NCBI RefSeq assembly: GCF_003402475.1
Contig: NZ_BFAB01000002.1
Location: 62,001-126,000 of the forward strand
Origin: Mycobacterium sp. MFM001
Lineage (GTDB): Bacteria > Actinomycetota > Actinomycetes > Mycobacteriales > Mycobacteriaceae
DNA: 64,000 nucleotides
Direction of reading: 5' to 3'
The position numbers and the translations under genes were made by a program. This document shows, in pieces, positions 43,133-52,930 of this stretch. A model generated the notes under the pieces. The model had not been told where the DNA came from and ran no database searches. It saw only the letters and a list, made by a program, of their open reading frames with translations. Positions within the stretch are counted from its first letter, which is position 1, and each line of letters begins with the position of its first letter.

Positions 43133-43519
43133 CTACCGGCGCTTACGCCGGTCACGCGCGCTGCCGTCGGCCAACGGGTCACAGAACGTGTCATCCGGTG
43201 GCGACTGCGGAATCTGGGACAGCAGCCCGAGCAGTGAGCTGGGGATGCTGATCGGGCTGGAGTCGCGCAACGCAGCGCGCGCCCGGCTCTGGTCTTCGAC
43301 TTCCGTGGCGCACTCGGGGCACAACGAAATGTGGTGAGCGGCGCGCAGGTGTGCGTTCATCCGCAGCTCACCGTCGACGAATGCCGCGATGGCCTCGGTG
43401 GACAGGTGCTCGGTGGAGCCGAACTGGCGCGGCGCGCCCACCGGCGCGTCGCTCTGCGAGGCGAATTGGGAGGGAAGCCAGGAGAACGCTCGGCGGAACA
43501 CATGTCCCCGGTCGACCAT
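43133..43519 (-). CDS. rseA: Anti-sigma factor RseA
   Basis: A 128-residue zinc-associated anti-sigma protein with the motif H-x3-C-x2-C in HHISLCPECATEVE and an upstream helix STEAIAAFVDGELRMNAHLRAAHH. It has no membrane segment, as for RseA (Rv1222), which binds SigE in the cytoplasm and is released by redox change or by phosphorylation and ClpC1P2 degradation. The ATG lies about 105 bases after sigE. Confidence 0.93.
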   Translation of the reverse strand: MVDRGHVFRRAFSWLPSQFASQSDAPVGAPRQFGSTEHLSTEAIAAFVDGELRMNAHLRAAHHISLCPECATEVEDQSRARAALRDSSPISIPSSLLGLLSQIPQSPPDDTFCDPLADGSARDRRKRR

Positions 43520-43623
43520 TGCCAAGCTCCTCTCGGTATCGCGCGGATGCGCGGCACTACCTCGAATGTAGCGCGCTACCCCGGTCCGCAATACCACTGA
43601 ACAGCCCCGAAGGCCGAGTGTCG

Positions 43624-44382
43624 TCAGGCCGTGCCGGCACGCTCGGCGTGCTCGGGGTGCGCTGCCAGGTAGTCCCGCAGCGCCTGGCGTCCACGGTGAA
43701 TGCGGCTGCGGACCGTCCCCAGCTTGACGCCGAGGGTGGCGCCGATCTCCTCATACGACAGGCCCTCGATGTCACACAGCACCACGGCGGCCCGGAACTC
43801 CGGCGGCAGCGAATCCAGCGCGGCCTGCAGATCAGCACCCAGCCGGGCGTCGTGGTAGATCTGCTCGGGGTTGGGCTCGTCGGCAGGCACGCGGTCGTAG
43901 TCGTCGGGCAATGCCTCCATCCGGACACGGCCGCGCCGTCGCACCATGTCGAGGAACAAGTTGGTGGTGATGCGGTGCAGCCAGCCCTCGAAAGTTCCCG
44001 GCTGATAGTTCTGCACCGACCGGAACACCCGGATGAAGGTCTCCTGGGTGAGGTCCTCGGCGTCGTGCTGGTTGCCGGAGAGGCGATAGGCCAGCCGGTA
44101 GACGCGGTCGGCGTGTTGGCGTACCAATTCGTCCCACGACGGCATCGCCGCCTTGTCACCGGTCGCGTCGAAGATCGCGGTCCCGTAGGGCTCGTCGGAT
44201 GGTTCGACCCAGTCGGCGTCGCGGTAGCGCTCAGGGTGCGACATGCTCGCCGGGCTCATCAGGGTGGTGATAGTCAGATCCTCCGGATTGATCCTGCCGT
44301 CGTATGGCAGTGCGTCACCGCGCGCAACACCGGGACTGCACTCTGTATTCCCGTCCCAGCGCCCTCCGCGATCCATGTACAT
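43624..44382 (-). CDS. sigE: ECF sigma factor SigE
   Basis: A 252-residue ECF sigma factor. After a variable N-terminal extension, region 2 ([44 protein letters not shown]) and region 4 ([44 protein letters not shown]) are essentially as in M. tuberculosis SigE. It directs the surface-stress response. ATG 44382 has AGG 7 bases upstream; ATG 44376, two codons later, is also possible, and SigE is known to use several starts. Confidence 0.96.
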   Translation of the reverse strand: MYMDRGGRWDGNTECSPGVARGDALPYDGRINPEDLTITTLMSPASMSHPERYRDADWVEPSDEPYGTAIFDATGDKAAMPSWDELVRQHADRVYRLAYRLSGNQHDAEDLTQETFIRVFRSVQNYQPGTFEGWLHRITTNLFLDMVRRRGRVRMEALPDDYDRVPADEPNPEQIYHDARLGADLQAALDSLPPEFRAAVVLCDIEGLSYEEIGATLGVKLGTVRSRIHRGRQALRDYLAAHPEHAERAGTA

Positions 44383-44420
44383 ACCGTTGCCTATCGGGGT
44401 GTGGCCGGCATGTGACGCCA

Positions 44421-44436
44421 CTGAGCTTTCGCTGAG
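44421..44436 (-). promoter_or_regulatory. Direct CTCAG repeats upstream of sigE (MprA-box-like)
   Basis: Read on the sigE strand, CTCAG occurs twice (at 44432-44436 and 44421-44425) with an 11-bp period, about 40 bases before the sigE start. MprA binds loosely conserved direct repeats of this kind upstream of sigE in M. tuberculosis. The identification is by resemblance only. Confidence 0.4.
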
Positions 44437-44562
44437 AAACGCGGCTGGCACCGCGTTGCACTGGGGCTTTGCCTCGCTATGTGATGTCGCCGTGCGGGCG
44501 TGTCGGGTTGTTAGGGGCGCGCCTGCCCGACCGGGGCCGGGGTTGGCTCTACGCTGCGGGGC

Positions 44563-45231
44563 ATGGCCAGCACCGACCACCCAACCGGCCAGGCGGCCCC
44601 AGCCAGCCGGGCCGCGGCCATCTACACCCACGCCGAGGAGTCGATCTCCGAGGACGCGATCCTGGCGGCGGCCCGGGAGCGCGCCGTGGACATCGGCGCG
44701 GGCGCGGTCACTCCCGCGGTCGGCGCGCTGCTGAGCCTGCTGGCCAAGCTCAGCGGCGGTAAAGCTCTGGTCGAGGTGGGCACCGGCGCCGGAGTCAGCG
44801 GGCTGTGGTTGCTGTCGGGGATGAGCGACGACGGCGTGTTGACCACGATCGACATCGAGCCCGAGTACCAGCGCATCGCCAAGCAGGCGTTCAGCGACGC
44901 CGGCATCGGGCCGTCGCGCACCCGGCTGATCGGCGGGCGCGCGCAGGAGGTGCTGACCCGGCTGGCCGACGAGTCCTACGACCTGGTGTTCGTCGACGCC
45001 GACCCGATCGACCAGCCGGACTACGTCGTCGAGGGGGTCCGGTTGCTGCGGTCCGGCGGGCTGATCGTCGTGCACCGGGCGGCGCTCGGCGGACGGGCGG
45101 GTGATCCGTCGGCTCACGACGCCGAAGTGACCGCGGTGCGCGAGGCGGCGCGGCTGATCGCCGAGGACGAGCGACTAACGCCGGCGTTGGTGCCGCTCGG
45201 CGACGGCCTGCTGGCCGCCGTCCGCGACTAG
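44563..45231 (+). CDS. O-methyltransferase family 3 (Rv1220c-like)
   Basis: A 222-residue SAM-dependent methyltransferase. The SAM-binding loop is [17 protein letters not shown], followed by [43 protein letters not shown] and the metal-type O-methyltransferase fold. The natural acceptor is unknown. It is divergent from sigE across 180 bases, the position of Rv1220c. A 60-bp palindrome follows its stop. Confidence 0.92.
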   Translation: MASTDHPTGQAAPASRAAAIYTHAEESISEDAILAAARERAVDIGAGAVTPAVGALLSLLAKLSGGKALVEVGTGAGVSGLWLLSGMSDDGVLTTIDIEPEYQRIAKQAFSDAGIGPSRTRLIGGRAQEVLTRLADESYDLVFVDADPIDQPDYVVEGVRLLRSGGLIVVHRAALGGRAGDPSAHDAEVTAVREAARLIAEDERLTPALVPLGDGLLAAVRD

Positions 45232-45242
45232 CTCCGCTGTCC

Positions 45243-45302
45243 GCGAGCAGACACAGAATCGCATTCTTCGGGCCTCATCCATGCGATTTTGCGTCTGCTC
45301 GC
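45243..45302. terminator. 60-bp palindrome after the methyltransferase gene
   Basis: Left arm GCGAGCAGACACAGAATCGC (45243-45262), right arm complementary with two mismatches (45283-45302). It is almost the same as the element at 28987-29046. Here the flanking genes point the same way, so it would end methyltransferase transcription ahead of the TetR promoter. Confidence 0.6.
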
Positions 45303-45322
45303 GCGTCCATGCTTGACCGCGA

Positions 45323-45358
45323 CTGAACGCGCGTTTAATGTACTGAACATGCGTTCAG
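45323..45358. promoter_or_regulatory. Inverted repeat over the TetR start (candidate operator)
   Basis: CTGAACGC (45323-45330) and GCGTTCAG (45351-45358) are perfect 8-bp arms 20 bases apart. The left arm overlaps a second palindrome AACGCGCGTT (45326-45335). The right arm covers the first codons of the TetR gene. Autoregulation is inferred. Confidence 0.55.
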
Positions 45359-45987
45359 CCGACTTGACCGCGGCGGCCCGGATCCGCGACGCCGCGATCG
45401 AGCAGTTCGGAAAGCAGGGTTTCGGCGTCGGGCTGCGCAAGATCGCCGACGCCGCCGGGGTGAGCGCCGCCCTCGTCATCCACCACTTCGGCTCCAAGGA
45501 AGGGCTGCGCAAGGCCTGCGACGACTACATCGCCGACGAGATCCGCAGCGTGAAGTCGGAGGCGATGCGGTCCACCGATCCGGCGACCTGGTTCGCCGCC
45601 ATGGCCGAGATCGAGTCCTATGCACCGATGATGGCCTACCTGATGCGCAGCATGCAGGAAGGCGGCGAGCTGGCAAAGATGTTGTGGCGCAGGATGATCG
45701 ACAACGCCGAAGACTACCTCGACGAAGGGGTGCGCGTCGGCACGCTCAAACCCAGCCGCGACCCCAAGGCCCGGGCCAAATACCTCGCCATCACCGGCGG
45801 AGGCGGCTTTCTGATGTATCTGCTGTTGCACGACAACGCCACGGACATTCGTGCCGTATTGCGCGACTACGCCCGCGACATGATCCTGCCCGCCCTCGAG
45901 CTCCACACCGAAGGATTGATGGCGGACAAGACCATGTATGAAGCATTCCTCGCTCAAGCCGAACAAGGAGAAGCCGATGTCAGTTGA
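45349..45987 (+). CDS. TetR regulator of the adjacent ABC exporter (Rv1219c-like)
   Basis: A 212-residue TetR protein. The HTH is residues about 5-50 ([45 protein letters not shown]). The C-terminal domain contains [21 protein letters not shown]. Its 3' end overlaps the ATPase gene by 11 bases, and it carries an inverted repeat at its own start. In M. tuberculosis Rv1219c represses the Rv1218c-Rv1217c multidrug efflux pump. Confidence 0.94.
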   Translation: MRSADLTAAARIRDAAIEQFGKQGFGVGLRKIADAAGVSAALVIHHFGSKEGLRKACDDYIADEIRSVKSEAMRSTDPATWFAAMAEIESYAPMMAYLMRSMQEGGELAKMLWRRMIDNAEDYLDEGVRVGTLKPSRDPKARAKYLAITGGGGFLMYLLLHDNATDIRAVLRDYARDMILPALELHTEGLMADKTMYEAFLAQAEQGEADVS

Positions 45988-46912
45988 CCACAGCCGGACC
46001 CCCATCGAAATCCGCAATCTGACAAAAAATTTCGGTGCCGTTCGGGCGCTCGACGGCCTCGACCTGACCGTCCGCGAGGGCGAGGTGCACGGCTTCCTCG
46101 GGCCCAACGGCGCCGGGAAGTCGACGACCATTCGCATTCTGCTCGGCGTCGTCAAAGCCGACAGCGGAACCGCCCGGCTGCTCGGCGGCGACCCGTGGAA
46201 CGACGCGGTCGAGTTGCATCGACAGATCGCCTACGTGCCAGGCGATGTGACCCTGTGGCCCAACCTGACCGGCGGCGAGACGATCGACCTGCTGGCACGC
46301 ATGCGCGGCGGCCTCGACGAGAAGCGCCGCGCGGAACTGATCGAGCGATTCGACTTGGACCCGCACAAGAAGGCCCGCACCTACTCGAAGGGCAACCGGC
46401 AGAAGGTCTCCCTGATTTCGGCATTCTCGTCGTACGCGCGGCTGCTGCTGCTCGACGAGCCGAGTAGCGGCCTGGACCCGTTGATGGAGAACGTCTTTCA
46501 GCAATGCGTGGCCGAGGCGCGTGACCGCGGCGTCACCGTGCTGTTGTCAAGCCACATACTCGCCGAAACCGAAGCCCTGTGTGAGCGCGTGACGATCATC
46601 CGAGCCGGCAAGACCGTCGAGAGCGGCTCGCTGGAGTCGATGCGTCATCTCAGTCGCACCTCGATCAAGGCCGAAATGATCGGCAACCCGGGAGATCTCA
46701 CCAGAATCCGCGGCGTCGAGGACGTCAGCGTCGAAGGCAACACCGTGCACGCCCAGGTCGACAGCGAAAGCCTGGGCGAGCTCATCCGGGTTCTCGGCGA
46801 CGCCGGGGTACGCAGCCTGGTCAGCCAGCCGCCGACCCTCGAAGAGCTGTTCCTGCGCCACTACGGCGGTGACGGACAGCGTGGCCGCAGCCCACAGGAG
46901 GTGCGGGCATGA
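45977..46912 (+). CDS. ABC exporter ATP-binding protein (Rv1218c-like)
   Basis: A 311-residue DrrA-type ATPase. Walker [11 protein letters not shown]-loop region [17 protein letters not shown], signature [15 protein letters not shown], Walker [14 protein letters not shown] and the switch His ([13 protein letters not shown]) are present. The C-terminal extension typical of DrrA-like exporters follows. AAGGAG at 45965 supports the start. It pairs with the next gene to form a multidrug exporter. Confidence 0.95.
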   Translation: MSVDHSRTPIEIRNLTKNFGAVRALDGLDLTVREGEVHGFLGPNGAGKSTTIRILLGVVKADSGTARLLGGDPWNDAVELHRQIAYVPGDVTLWPNLTGGETIDLLARMRGGLDEKRRAELIERFDLDPHKKARTYSKGNRQKVSLISAFSSYARLLLLDEPSSGLDPLMENVFQQCVAEARDRGVTVLLSSHILAETEALCERVTIIRAGKTVESGSLESMRHLSRTSIKAEMIGNPGDLTRIRGVEDVSVEGNTVHAQVDSESLGELIRVLGDAGVRSLVSQPPTLEELFLRHYGGDGQRGRSPQEVRA

Positions 46913-48543
46913 CCGCCACCCTGGAGCGGCCGGCACACCAAGCGCCGCAACGTGGTTCGGCCTTCACCGGCACGCTCGGGATGCTGCGGCTCTACCTGCG
47001 CCGCGACCGGGTGGTGCTACCGCTGTGGGTATTGCTGCTGTCGCTGCCGCTGGCTACCGTGTACGTCGGCTCCATCGAAAAGGTGTATCCGGATCAAGCC
47101 GCGCGTGACAGCTTCGCGGCGTCGATCATGGCCAGCCCGGCCCAGCGCGCGCTCTACGGCCAGATCTACGCGGACAACCTCGGCGCCGTCGGTATCTGGA
47201 AGGCCGGAATGTTCCACCTGCTCATCGCGGTGGCGGTGATCCTCACGGTGATCCGGCACACCCGCGCCGACGAGGAGACCGGCCGTGCCGAGCTTCTCGA
47301 CTCGACGGTGGTAGGACGCTACGCCAATCTGACCGCCGCCCTGCTGCTCTCATTCGGCGCGTCGGTAGCTACCGGCGCGATCGGCGCGGCGGGACTGCTC
47401 ACCACCAACGTCGCACCGAGCGGGTCGCTCGCGTTCGGGGCGGCGTTGGCCGGCTCCGGCCTGGTGTTCACCGCCGTGGCCGCGGTGGCCGCTCAGTTGT
47501 CACCCAGCGCCCGATTCGCCCGCGGCACTGCGTTTTCGGTGCTGGCCGCCGCATTCACGTTGCGCGCGGTGGGCGACGCCGGCTCGGGCACGTTGTCGTG
47601 GCTTTCGCCGCTCGGGTGGTCCCTGCAAGTCCGGCCGTACGCGGACGAGCGGTGGTGGGTGCTGCTGCTGCATGTCGCGACGACGGCGGTGCTCACCGTG
47701 GGGGCCTACCGGTTGCTCGCCGGCCGCGACGTCGGCGCCGGGCTGATCGCCGAACGCCCGGGCCCGGCCGGCGCCGCAGCGACGCTGCAGGGCGCCGGAG
47801 GACTGGCGTGGCGCCTCGACCGCGGCTCGCTAGTGCTGTGGACGGTCGGTCTGTGCCTGTATGGCCTGCTGATCGGCAGCATCGTGCACGGCATCGGCGA
47901 CGAAATCGGTGGCAGCGCCTCGGTCCGCGACATCGTCGCACGGATGGGCGGCACCACCGCGCTGGAGCGAGCCTTCCTCGCGGTGGCGTTCTGCATGCTG
48001 GGCATGGCCGCGGCGGCGTTCGCCATCTCACTGTCCTTGCGCCTGCACCAGGAGGAGACCGGCCAGCGCGCCGAGACGCTGCTGAGCGGTGCGACGAGCC
48101 GAAACCGTTGGCTGGCAAGCCATCTGGTGATCGCGCTGATCGGGCCCGCCGCTGCCCTGCTGATCGCGGGGTTGACCGCCGGATTCACCTACGGTGTCGC
48201 CGCCCACGACATCGCCGGCAAGTTGTCCACGGTGATCGGGACGGCGGCCGCGCAGCTACCCGCGGTGTGGCTGCTGGTTGCGGTCACGGCAGCGCTGTTC
48301 GGCGTGGCGCCGCGGTTCACCCCGGTGGCCTGGGGCGTGCTGGTCGCGTTCATCGCGTTGTATCTGATCGGTTCGTTGGCGGGCTTTCCGCAGTGGCTGC
48401 TCGACCTGGAACCGTTCGCGCACATTCCGCGGGTGGGCGGCGGCGACTTCACTCCTGTTCCGCTGCTGTGGCTGCTGGGCATCGACGTGGCGTTGATTGC
48501 GCTGGGAGCGGCGGCTTTCCGCCGCCGCGATCTGCGCAACTAA
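46909..48543 (+). CDS. ABC exporter permease (Rv1217c-like)
   Basis: A 544-residue membrane protein with about twelve helices in two similar halves (the first starts [23 protein letters not shown]; the second includes [28 protein letters not shown]). It matches the large two-half permease partner of Rv1218c-type ATPases. The ATG overlaps the ATPase stop by four bases. Confidence 0.93.
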   Translation: MTATLERPAHQAPQRGSAFTGTLGMLRLYLRRDRVVLPLWVLLLSLPLATVYVGSIEKVYPDQAARDSFAASIMASPAQRALYGQIYADNLGAVGIWKAGMFHLLIAVAVILTVIRHTRADEETGRAELLDSTVVGRYANLTAALLLSFGASVATGAIGAAGLLTTNVAPSGSLAFGAALAGSGLVFTAVAAVAAQLSPSARFARGTAFSVLAAAFTLRAVGDAGSGTLSWLSPLGWSLQVRPYADERWWVLLLHVATTAVLTVGAYRLLAGRDVGAGLIAERPGPAGAAATLQGAGGLAWRLDRGSLVLWTVGLCLYGLLIGSIVHGIGDEIGGSASVRDIVARMGGTTALERAFLAVAFCMLGMAAAAFAISLSLRLHQEETGQRAETLLSGATSRNRWLASHLVIALIGPAAALLIAGLTAGFTYGVAAHDIAGKLSTVIGTAAAQLPAVWLLVAVTAALFGVAPRFTPVAWGVLVAFIALYLIGSLAGFPQWLLDLEPFAHIPRVGGGDFTPVPLLWLLGIDVALIALGAAAFRRRDLRN

Positions 48544-48552
48544 GGAGTTGAC

Positions 48553-49227
48553 ATGAAAACCCTTGTGAAGACTGCGCTTTCAGCAGCGCTGGGGCTGACC
48601 GCCTTCGGCCTGATGCTGTTCTGGCCGGCAGGCACCTTCCATTACTGGCAGGCGTGGGTGTTTCTCGCCGTCTTCACCGTCTCCACCTGGATTCCCAGCG
48701 TCTACCTGATGCGGACCAATCCGGCCGCCCTGGAGCGACGCCTGCGCGCCGGTCCACTCGCGGAAACCAGAGTGCTGCAAAGGATCATCATCTCCATCGC
48801 ATTGTTGTCGATGCTGGCGACGATTGTGCTCAGTGCGCTCGACCACCGCTTCGGCTGGTCGTCGGTGCCCGCCGCGGTGTGCCTTGTCGGCGATGTCCTG
48901 GTCGCGATCGGACTGGGTGTGGCCATGCTGGTGGTCATCCAGAACAGTTATGCCGCAGCCAATGTCACCGTCGAGGCGGACCAGACGGTGATCACCACCG
49001 GCCTGTACGGGCTGGTCCGGCATCCGATGTACACCGGCAACGTGATCATGATGGTCGGCATCCCACTGGCGCTCGGCTCGTATTGGGGGCTTCTACTGCT
49101 CATTGTTGGCATTGCCGTGCTGGCCATACGAATTCGCGATGAAGAAAAGCTGCTCAGCCACGAGCTGACGGGGTATCGCGAGTACGCCGAACGGGTGCAG
49201 TACCGCCTGGTGCCCTACGTGTGGTGA
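48553..49227 (+). CDS. Isoprenylcysteine methyltransferase (ICMT/PEMT)-like membrane protein
   Basis: A 224-residue membrane protein of about five helices. The ICMT/PEMT signature is clear near the C-terminus: TGLYGLVRHPMYTGNVIMMVGIPLALGSYWGLL, then IRIRDEEKLLSHELTGYREYAERVQYRLVP. These residues bind SAM and a lipid-like acceptor. Bacteria lack prenylated CaaX proteins, so another hydrophobic acceptor is expected. AAGGAG precedes the ATG, 9 bases after the exporter operon, so it may be its fourth gene. Equivalent to Rv1216c. Confidence 0.88.
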   Translation: MKTLVKTALSAALGLTAFGLMLFWPAGTFHYWQAWVFLAVFTVSTWIPSVYLMRTNPAALERRLRAGPLAETRVLQRIIISIALLSMLATIVLSALDHRFGWSSVPAAVCLVGDVLVAIGLGVAMLVVIQNSYAAANVTVEADQTVITTGLYGLVRHPMYTGNVIMMVGIPLALGSYWGLLLLIVGIAVLAIRIRDEEKLLSHELTGYREYAERVQYRLVPYVW

Positions 49228-49236
49228 GCCCGCGAG

Positions 49237-50451
49237 TTAAACCCAGACGCCCTTGCCGACGGCGACCACCCCGCCGGCGCTGATCGCGAACCGTTCGCGG
49301 TCCTTCTCCAGATCCACGCCGACCATCTCACCCGGCCCCACCACGACGTTCTTGTCCAGAATCGCGTGGCGTACCACCGCGCCACGCCCGACCCGGGTGC
49401 CCGGCATGATCACGCTGCCCTCGACGATCGCGCCGTCGTCGACGACGACGTTCGACGACAGCACCGAATTGCGCACGGAGGCGGCCGAGATGATGCTGCC
49501 CGCGCCCACCACCGACTCCTGCGCGGAGCCGCCGTTGACGAACTTGGCCGGCGCCAGGTTTTCCGTCGCACCCCGGATGGGCCAGCGCTTGTTGTAGAGG
49601 TTGAACACCGGATGCACCGACACCAGGTCCATGTGCGCGTCGTAGAACGCATCCAGGGTCCCGACGTCACGCCAGTAGGCGCGGTCGCGGTCGGTGGCGC
49701 CGGGCACCTCGTTGTCGGAGAAGTCGTAGACCGCCGCCAGCCCGTCGGTGACCAGCCGCGGGATGATGTCGCCGCCCATGTCGTGGTCGGAGTGGTCGTC
49801 CTCGGCGTCGGCGCGGATCGCGTCGATGAGCACCTTGGTGGTGAAGATGTAGTTGCCCATCGAGACGAACGTGGTCTCGGGGTCGTCAGGCGTTCCCGGC
49901 GGATCGGCCGGCTTCTCGAGGAAACTGCGGATGCGGCCGGAGTCGTCGGAGTCGATGCAACCGAACGCGCTCGCCTCCGCGCGCGGCACCCGGATCCCGG
50001 CCACCGTCGCCCCGGCCCCGCTGTCGATGTGGAAGCGGACCATCTGCTCGGGATCCATCCGGTACACGTGGTCGGCGCCGAAAACCACGATGTAGTCGGG
50101 GTCTTCGTCGAAGATCAGGTTGAGCGACTGGTAGATCGCGTCGGCGGAGCCGGTGTACCAGCGCGGGCCGAGCCGCTGCTGCGCCGGCACCGGGGTGATG
50201 TACTCGCCGGCCAGACCGGATAGCCGCCAGTTCTGCGAGATGTGGCGGTCCAGCGAATGAGACTTGTACTGGGTGAGAACGCAGATCCTCAGGTAGCGGG
50301 CGTTGACGAGGTTGGACAGCACGAAGTCGATCAGCCGATAGGCGCCGCCGAAGGGAACTGCGGGCTTTGCCCGGTCCGCGGTCAGCGGATACAGCCGCTT
50401 GCCCTCCCCACCGGCCAGGACGATGCCCAGCACGTGTGGCGCTTCCCTCAT
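49237..50451 (-). CDS. glgC: Glucose-1-phosphate adenylyltransferase GlgC
   Basis: A 404-residue ADP-glucose pyrophosphorylase. The nucleotidyl-transfer motif [25 protein letters not shown] lies at residues 12-36, with [21 protein letters not shown] and a C-terminal left-handed beta-helix. It makes ADP-glucose, the donor for the neighbouring GlgA/GlgM. It is divergent from that gene across about 100 bases holding two palindromes. The length equals that recalled for M. tuberculosis. Confidence 0.97.
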   Translation of the reverse strand: MREAPHVLGIVLAGGEGKRLYPLTADRAKPAVPFGGAYRLIDFVLSNLVNARYLRICVLTQYKSHSLDRHISQNWRLSGLAGEYITPVPAQQRLGPRWYTGSADAIYQSLNLIFDEDPDYIVVFGADHVYRMDPEQMVRFHIDSGAGATVAGIRVPRAEASAFGCIDSDDSGRIRSFLEKPADPPGTPDDPETTFVSMGNYIFTTKVLIDAIRADAEDDHSDHDMGGDIIPRLVTDGLAAVYDFSDNEVPGATDRDRAYWRDVGTLDAFYDAHMDLVSVHPVFNLYNKRWPIRGATENLAPAKFVNGGSAQESVVGAGSIISAASVRNSVLSSNVVVDDGAIVEGSVIMPGTRVGRGAVVRHAILDKNVVVGPGEMVGVDLEKDRERFAISAGGVVAVGKGVWV

Positions 50452-50477
50452 GGTTCAAACCTATCGGCCGCTTCACG

Positions 50478-50510
50478 GCGCTGCCAGGGCAATCGTGCGA
50501 TTGGCAGCGC
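50478..50510. promoter_or_regulatory. Stem-loop in the glgC/glgA intergenic region
   Basis: GCGCTGCCA (50478-50486) and TGGCAGCGC (50502-50510) are perfect 9-bp arms, with an inner AATCG/CGATT pair (50491-50495 and 50498-50502). It could be a leader hairpin or part of a binding site for the divergent promoters. Confidence 0.45.
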
Positions 50511-50527
50511 TGACGGACTGTCCGTCA
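50511..50527. promoter_or_regulatory. 17-bp perfect palindrome upstream of glgA
   Basis: TGACGGACTGTCCGTCA has 8-bp arms around a central T and ends 25 bases before the glgA ATG. The form and size are typical of a TetR-family operator. No TetR gene adjoins, so the regulator would be encoded elsewhere. Confidence 0.6.
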
Positions 50528-50552
50528 AGCAATTTGAGCTACCGTGCCGGAT

Positions 50553-51716
50553 ATGCGGGTGGCGATGATGACGCGGGAGTATCCGCCGGAGGTGTACGGC
50601 GGTGCCGGGGTACACGTCACCCAGTTGGTCGCGCACCTGCGCAGCCTGTGCCGGGTCGACGTGCACTGCATGGGCGCGCCCCGCCCGACGGCGTTGGCGT
50701 ACCAGCCCGATCCGCGGTTGCAGGGCGCCAACCCAGCGTTGTCGACGCTGTCGACGGATCTGCTGATGGCCAACGCGGCCGCCGACGCCGACGTGGTGCA
50801 CACCCACACCTGGTACACCGGCTTGGCAGGACATGTGGCCGCCCTGCTCTACGACATCCCGCATGTGCTGACCGCCCATTCGCTGGAGCCGTCGCGGCCG
50901 TGGAAGGCCGAACAACTCGGCGGCGGCTACCGGCTGTCGTCCTGGGTGGAACACACCGCGGCGACGGCCGCGGACGCCGTCATTGCCGTCAGCAATGGCA
51001 TGCGCGACGACGTGCTGCGGGTCTATCCGGCACTGGACCCCAGCCGGGTTCACGTCGTGCGCAACGGGATCGACACCGACGTCTGGTACCCAATCGGGCG
51101 CGACCCAAACGAGTCGATACTGACCGAGCTGGGCGTCGACCCGCACCGGCCGGTCGTGGCGTTCGTCGGTCGGATCACCCGCCAGAAAGGCGTTGCCCAC
51201 CTGCTGGCGGCCGCGCACCGGTTCGACCCCGACGTGCAAGTGGTGCTGTGCGCCGGGGCGCCCGACACCGCGGAGATCGCCGCCGAAGTCACCGCGGCGG
51301 TCACCGAACTGGCTCGCAGGCGAACCGGGGTGTTCTGGATCCGGGAGATGCTCCCGATCGGGAAGGTACGCGAGATACTTTCGGCTGCAACGGTTTTCGT
51401 GTGCCCATCGGTCTATGAGCCGCTGGGGATCGTGAACCTGGAGGCAATGGCCTGCGCGACGGCGGTGGTGGCCTCCGACGTCGGCGGAATCCCCGAGGTG
51501 GTCGCGGATCAGGTCACCGGGCGGCTGGTGCATTACGACGCGAGCGACGCCGCGGGTTATCAGGCCGACTTGGCGGAGGCGGTCAACGCCCTGGTCGCCG
51601 ATCCGGAGAGGGCGGAGCGCTACGGTCAGGCCGGACGGCAGCGCTGCGTCGCGGAATTCTCCTGGGCGCACATCGCCGAGCAGACGTTGGAGATCTATCG
51701 GAAGGTCTGCGCGTAG
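50553..51716 (+). CDS. glgA: Glycogen synthase / maltose-1-phosphate synthase GlgA (GlgM, Rv1212c-like)
   Basis: A 387-residue GT4-family glycosyltransferase. MRVAMMTREYPPEVYGGAGVHV at the start binds the ADP-sugar region. VAFVGRITRQKGVAHLL and the E-x7-E motif (PSVYEPLGIVNLEAMAC) mark the C-terminal GT-B domain. In mycobacteria this enzyme uses ADP-glucose from GlgC to make maltose-1-phosphate for GlgE and also extends glycogen. ATG 50553 gives the conserved N-terminus. Confidence 0.96.
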   Translation: MRVAMMTREYPPEVYGGAGVHVTQLVAHLRSLCRVDVHCMGAPRPTALAYQPDPRLQGANPALSTLSTDLLMANAAADADVVHTHTWYTGLAGHVAALLYDIPHVLTAHSLEPSRPWKAEQLGGGYRLSSWVEHTAATAADAVIAVSNGMRDDVLRVYPALDPSRVHVVRNGIDTDVWYPIGRDPNESILTELGVDPHRPVVAFVGRITRQKGVAHLLAAAHRFDPDVQVVLCAGAPDTAEIAAEVTAAVTELARRRTGVFWIREMLPIGKVREILSAATVFVCPSVYEPLGIVNLEAMACATAVVASDVGGIPEVVADQVTGRLVHYDASDAAGYQADLAEAVNALVADPERAERYGQAGRQRCVAEFSWAHIAEQTLEIYRKVCA

Positions 51717-51719
51717 GGC

Positions 51720-51887
51720 TCAGCTGGTGACGCCCTTGAGTTCGTCACCCAGTGCGGCGGCTTCGTCGGGCGTCAGCTCGACGACGAGTCGGCCACCGCC
51801 TTCCAGCGGTACCCGCATCACGATGCCGCGCCCCTCCTTGGTCGCTTCCAGTGGACCGTCACCGGTCCGGGGCTTCATCGCCGCCAT
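51720..51887 (-). CDS. DUF3117 small protein (Rv1211-like)
   Basis: A 55-residue protein, MAAMKPRTGDGPLEATKEG onward, ending LTPDEAAALGDELKGVTS. It is strongly conserved in actinobacteria and Rv1211 is described as calmodulin-like, though no canonical EF-hand is visible in this sequence. A GGGAGC site precedes the ATG. It lies convergent to glgA with a gap of 3 bases. Confidence 0.88.
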   Translation of the reverse strand: MAAMKPRTGDGPLEATKEGRGIVMRVPLEGGGRLVVELTPDEAAALGDELKGVTS

Positions 51888-52055
51888 CGAGTGCTCCCTC
51901 CAGCTTCGAGCTGGCCCGCCGTCACGGACCCGGTCGGCGCCGGGTACGCGCCACCAGTGGAATCCCGGCCATACCCGGCGTTGAACTGCCAATTCACTCC
52001 CCTATTGTTCCCTATCGGCGACGGCGGGGTGCACAAGACCCGGGTTCGACGTGTC

Positions 52056-52613
52056 TCACGGGGTGATCGGCGGCACAAAACAACTGCGCAGGTGGTCGTC
52101 GACCATCCCGGTCGCCTGCATCAGGGCATAGGCCGTGGTCGGTCCCACAAACCGGAAGCCGCGCCGCTTCAATTCGCGCGCCATCGCGGTGGATTCCGCA
52201 GTCGCCGAAGGCACTTCGGAGGGATCGGCGGGGCGGGGCCGCGGTGCCGGTGCGAACGACCACAGCAGCTCGGAAAGGTCTTCATCGGCCGCCGCGCGGG
52301 CATTGGCGATCGTCGCCTCGATCTTGGCCCGATTGCGCACGATCGACTTGTCAGCCATCAACCGGGCCACGTCAGCGTCGGTGTAGCGCGCGACGGTCTC
52401 GATGTCGAAGCCGTCGAAGGCCCGTCGGAAGTTTTCCCGTTTGCGCAGGATCGTCAGCCACGACAGGCCGCTCTGAAACGCCTCCAGGCTCATCCGCTCG
52501 AACAACGCCACCCGACCGCGCAGCGGCCGGCCCCACTCGTTGTCGTGGTAGTCGCGGTAGAGCTCGCCGACCGCCCAGCCGCAGCGGACCAGCCCGTCGC
52601 CGGCGCGGGTCAC
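52056..52613 (-). CDS. tagA: DNA-3-methyladenine glycosylase I TagA
   Basis: A 185-residue HhH-family glycosylase. RCGWAVGELYRDYHDNEWGRPLRGRVALFERMSLEAFQSGLSWLTILRKRENFRRAFDGFD is the Tag signature, and GFRFVGPTTAYALMQATGMVDDHL contains the late conserved region with the zinc ligand His. It removes 3-methyladenine in base-excision repair. The GTG start overlaps the next upstream gene's stop by four bases. Confidence 0.95.
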   Translation of the reverse strand: MTRAGDGLVRCGWAVGELYRDYHDNEWGRPLRGRVALFERMSLEAFQSGLSWLTILRKRENFRRAFDGFDIETVARYTDADVARLMADKSIVRNRAKIEATIANARAAADEDLSELLWSFAPAPRPRPADPSEVPSATAESTAMARELKRRGFRFVGPTTAYALMQATGMVDDHLRSCFVPPITP

Positions 52614-52915
52614 TCCGGCTCCTTCTCCTCGGCAACTTGCATCGACGCGAGTTGGCCGCGTAACGAGTCGAGTTCCTGGCCGAGCCGGTCCAGCACCCAG
52701 TCCACCTCACTGGTCTTGTATCCGCGCAGCACCTGGGTGAACTTGACGGCGTCGACGTCGGCGCTGGTGACGCCGGAGGCCGGCAGCACGGTCGCCGTCG
52801 TGGCGCGCGGCAGCGGCGGCAGCTGCTCGCCGCGGCCGAACAGCAGGCTGGCCACGCCGAACAGCACGATCGCGACCAGGATCAGCACCACCAGGTAGAG
52901 CAATACCAATGCCAC
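52610..52915 (-). CDS. DivIVA-domain small membrane protein (Rv1209-like)
   Basis: A 101-residue protein with one N-terminal membrane helix (ALVLLYLVVLILVAIVLFGVASLLF), then a DivIVA-like segment (DAVKFTQVLRGYKTSEVDWVLDRLGQELDSLRGQLASM) likely to form a coiled coil. GTG start. It lies between gpgS and tagA in a tight same-strand run. DivIVA/Wag31-type domains act at curved membranes; a specific role is not known. Confidence 0.88.
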   Translation of the reverse strand: MALVLLYLVVLILVAIVLFGVASLLFGRGEQLPPLPRATTATVLPASGVTSADVDAVKFTQVLRGYKTSEVDWVLDRLGQELDSLRGQLASMQVAEEKEPE

Positions 52916-52930
52916 GGCACCGATATTGCC

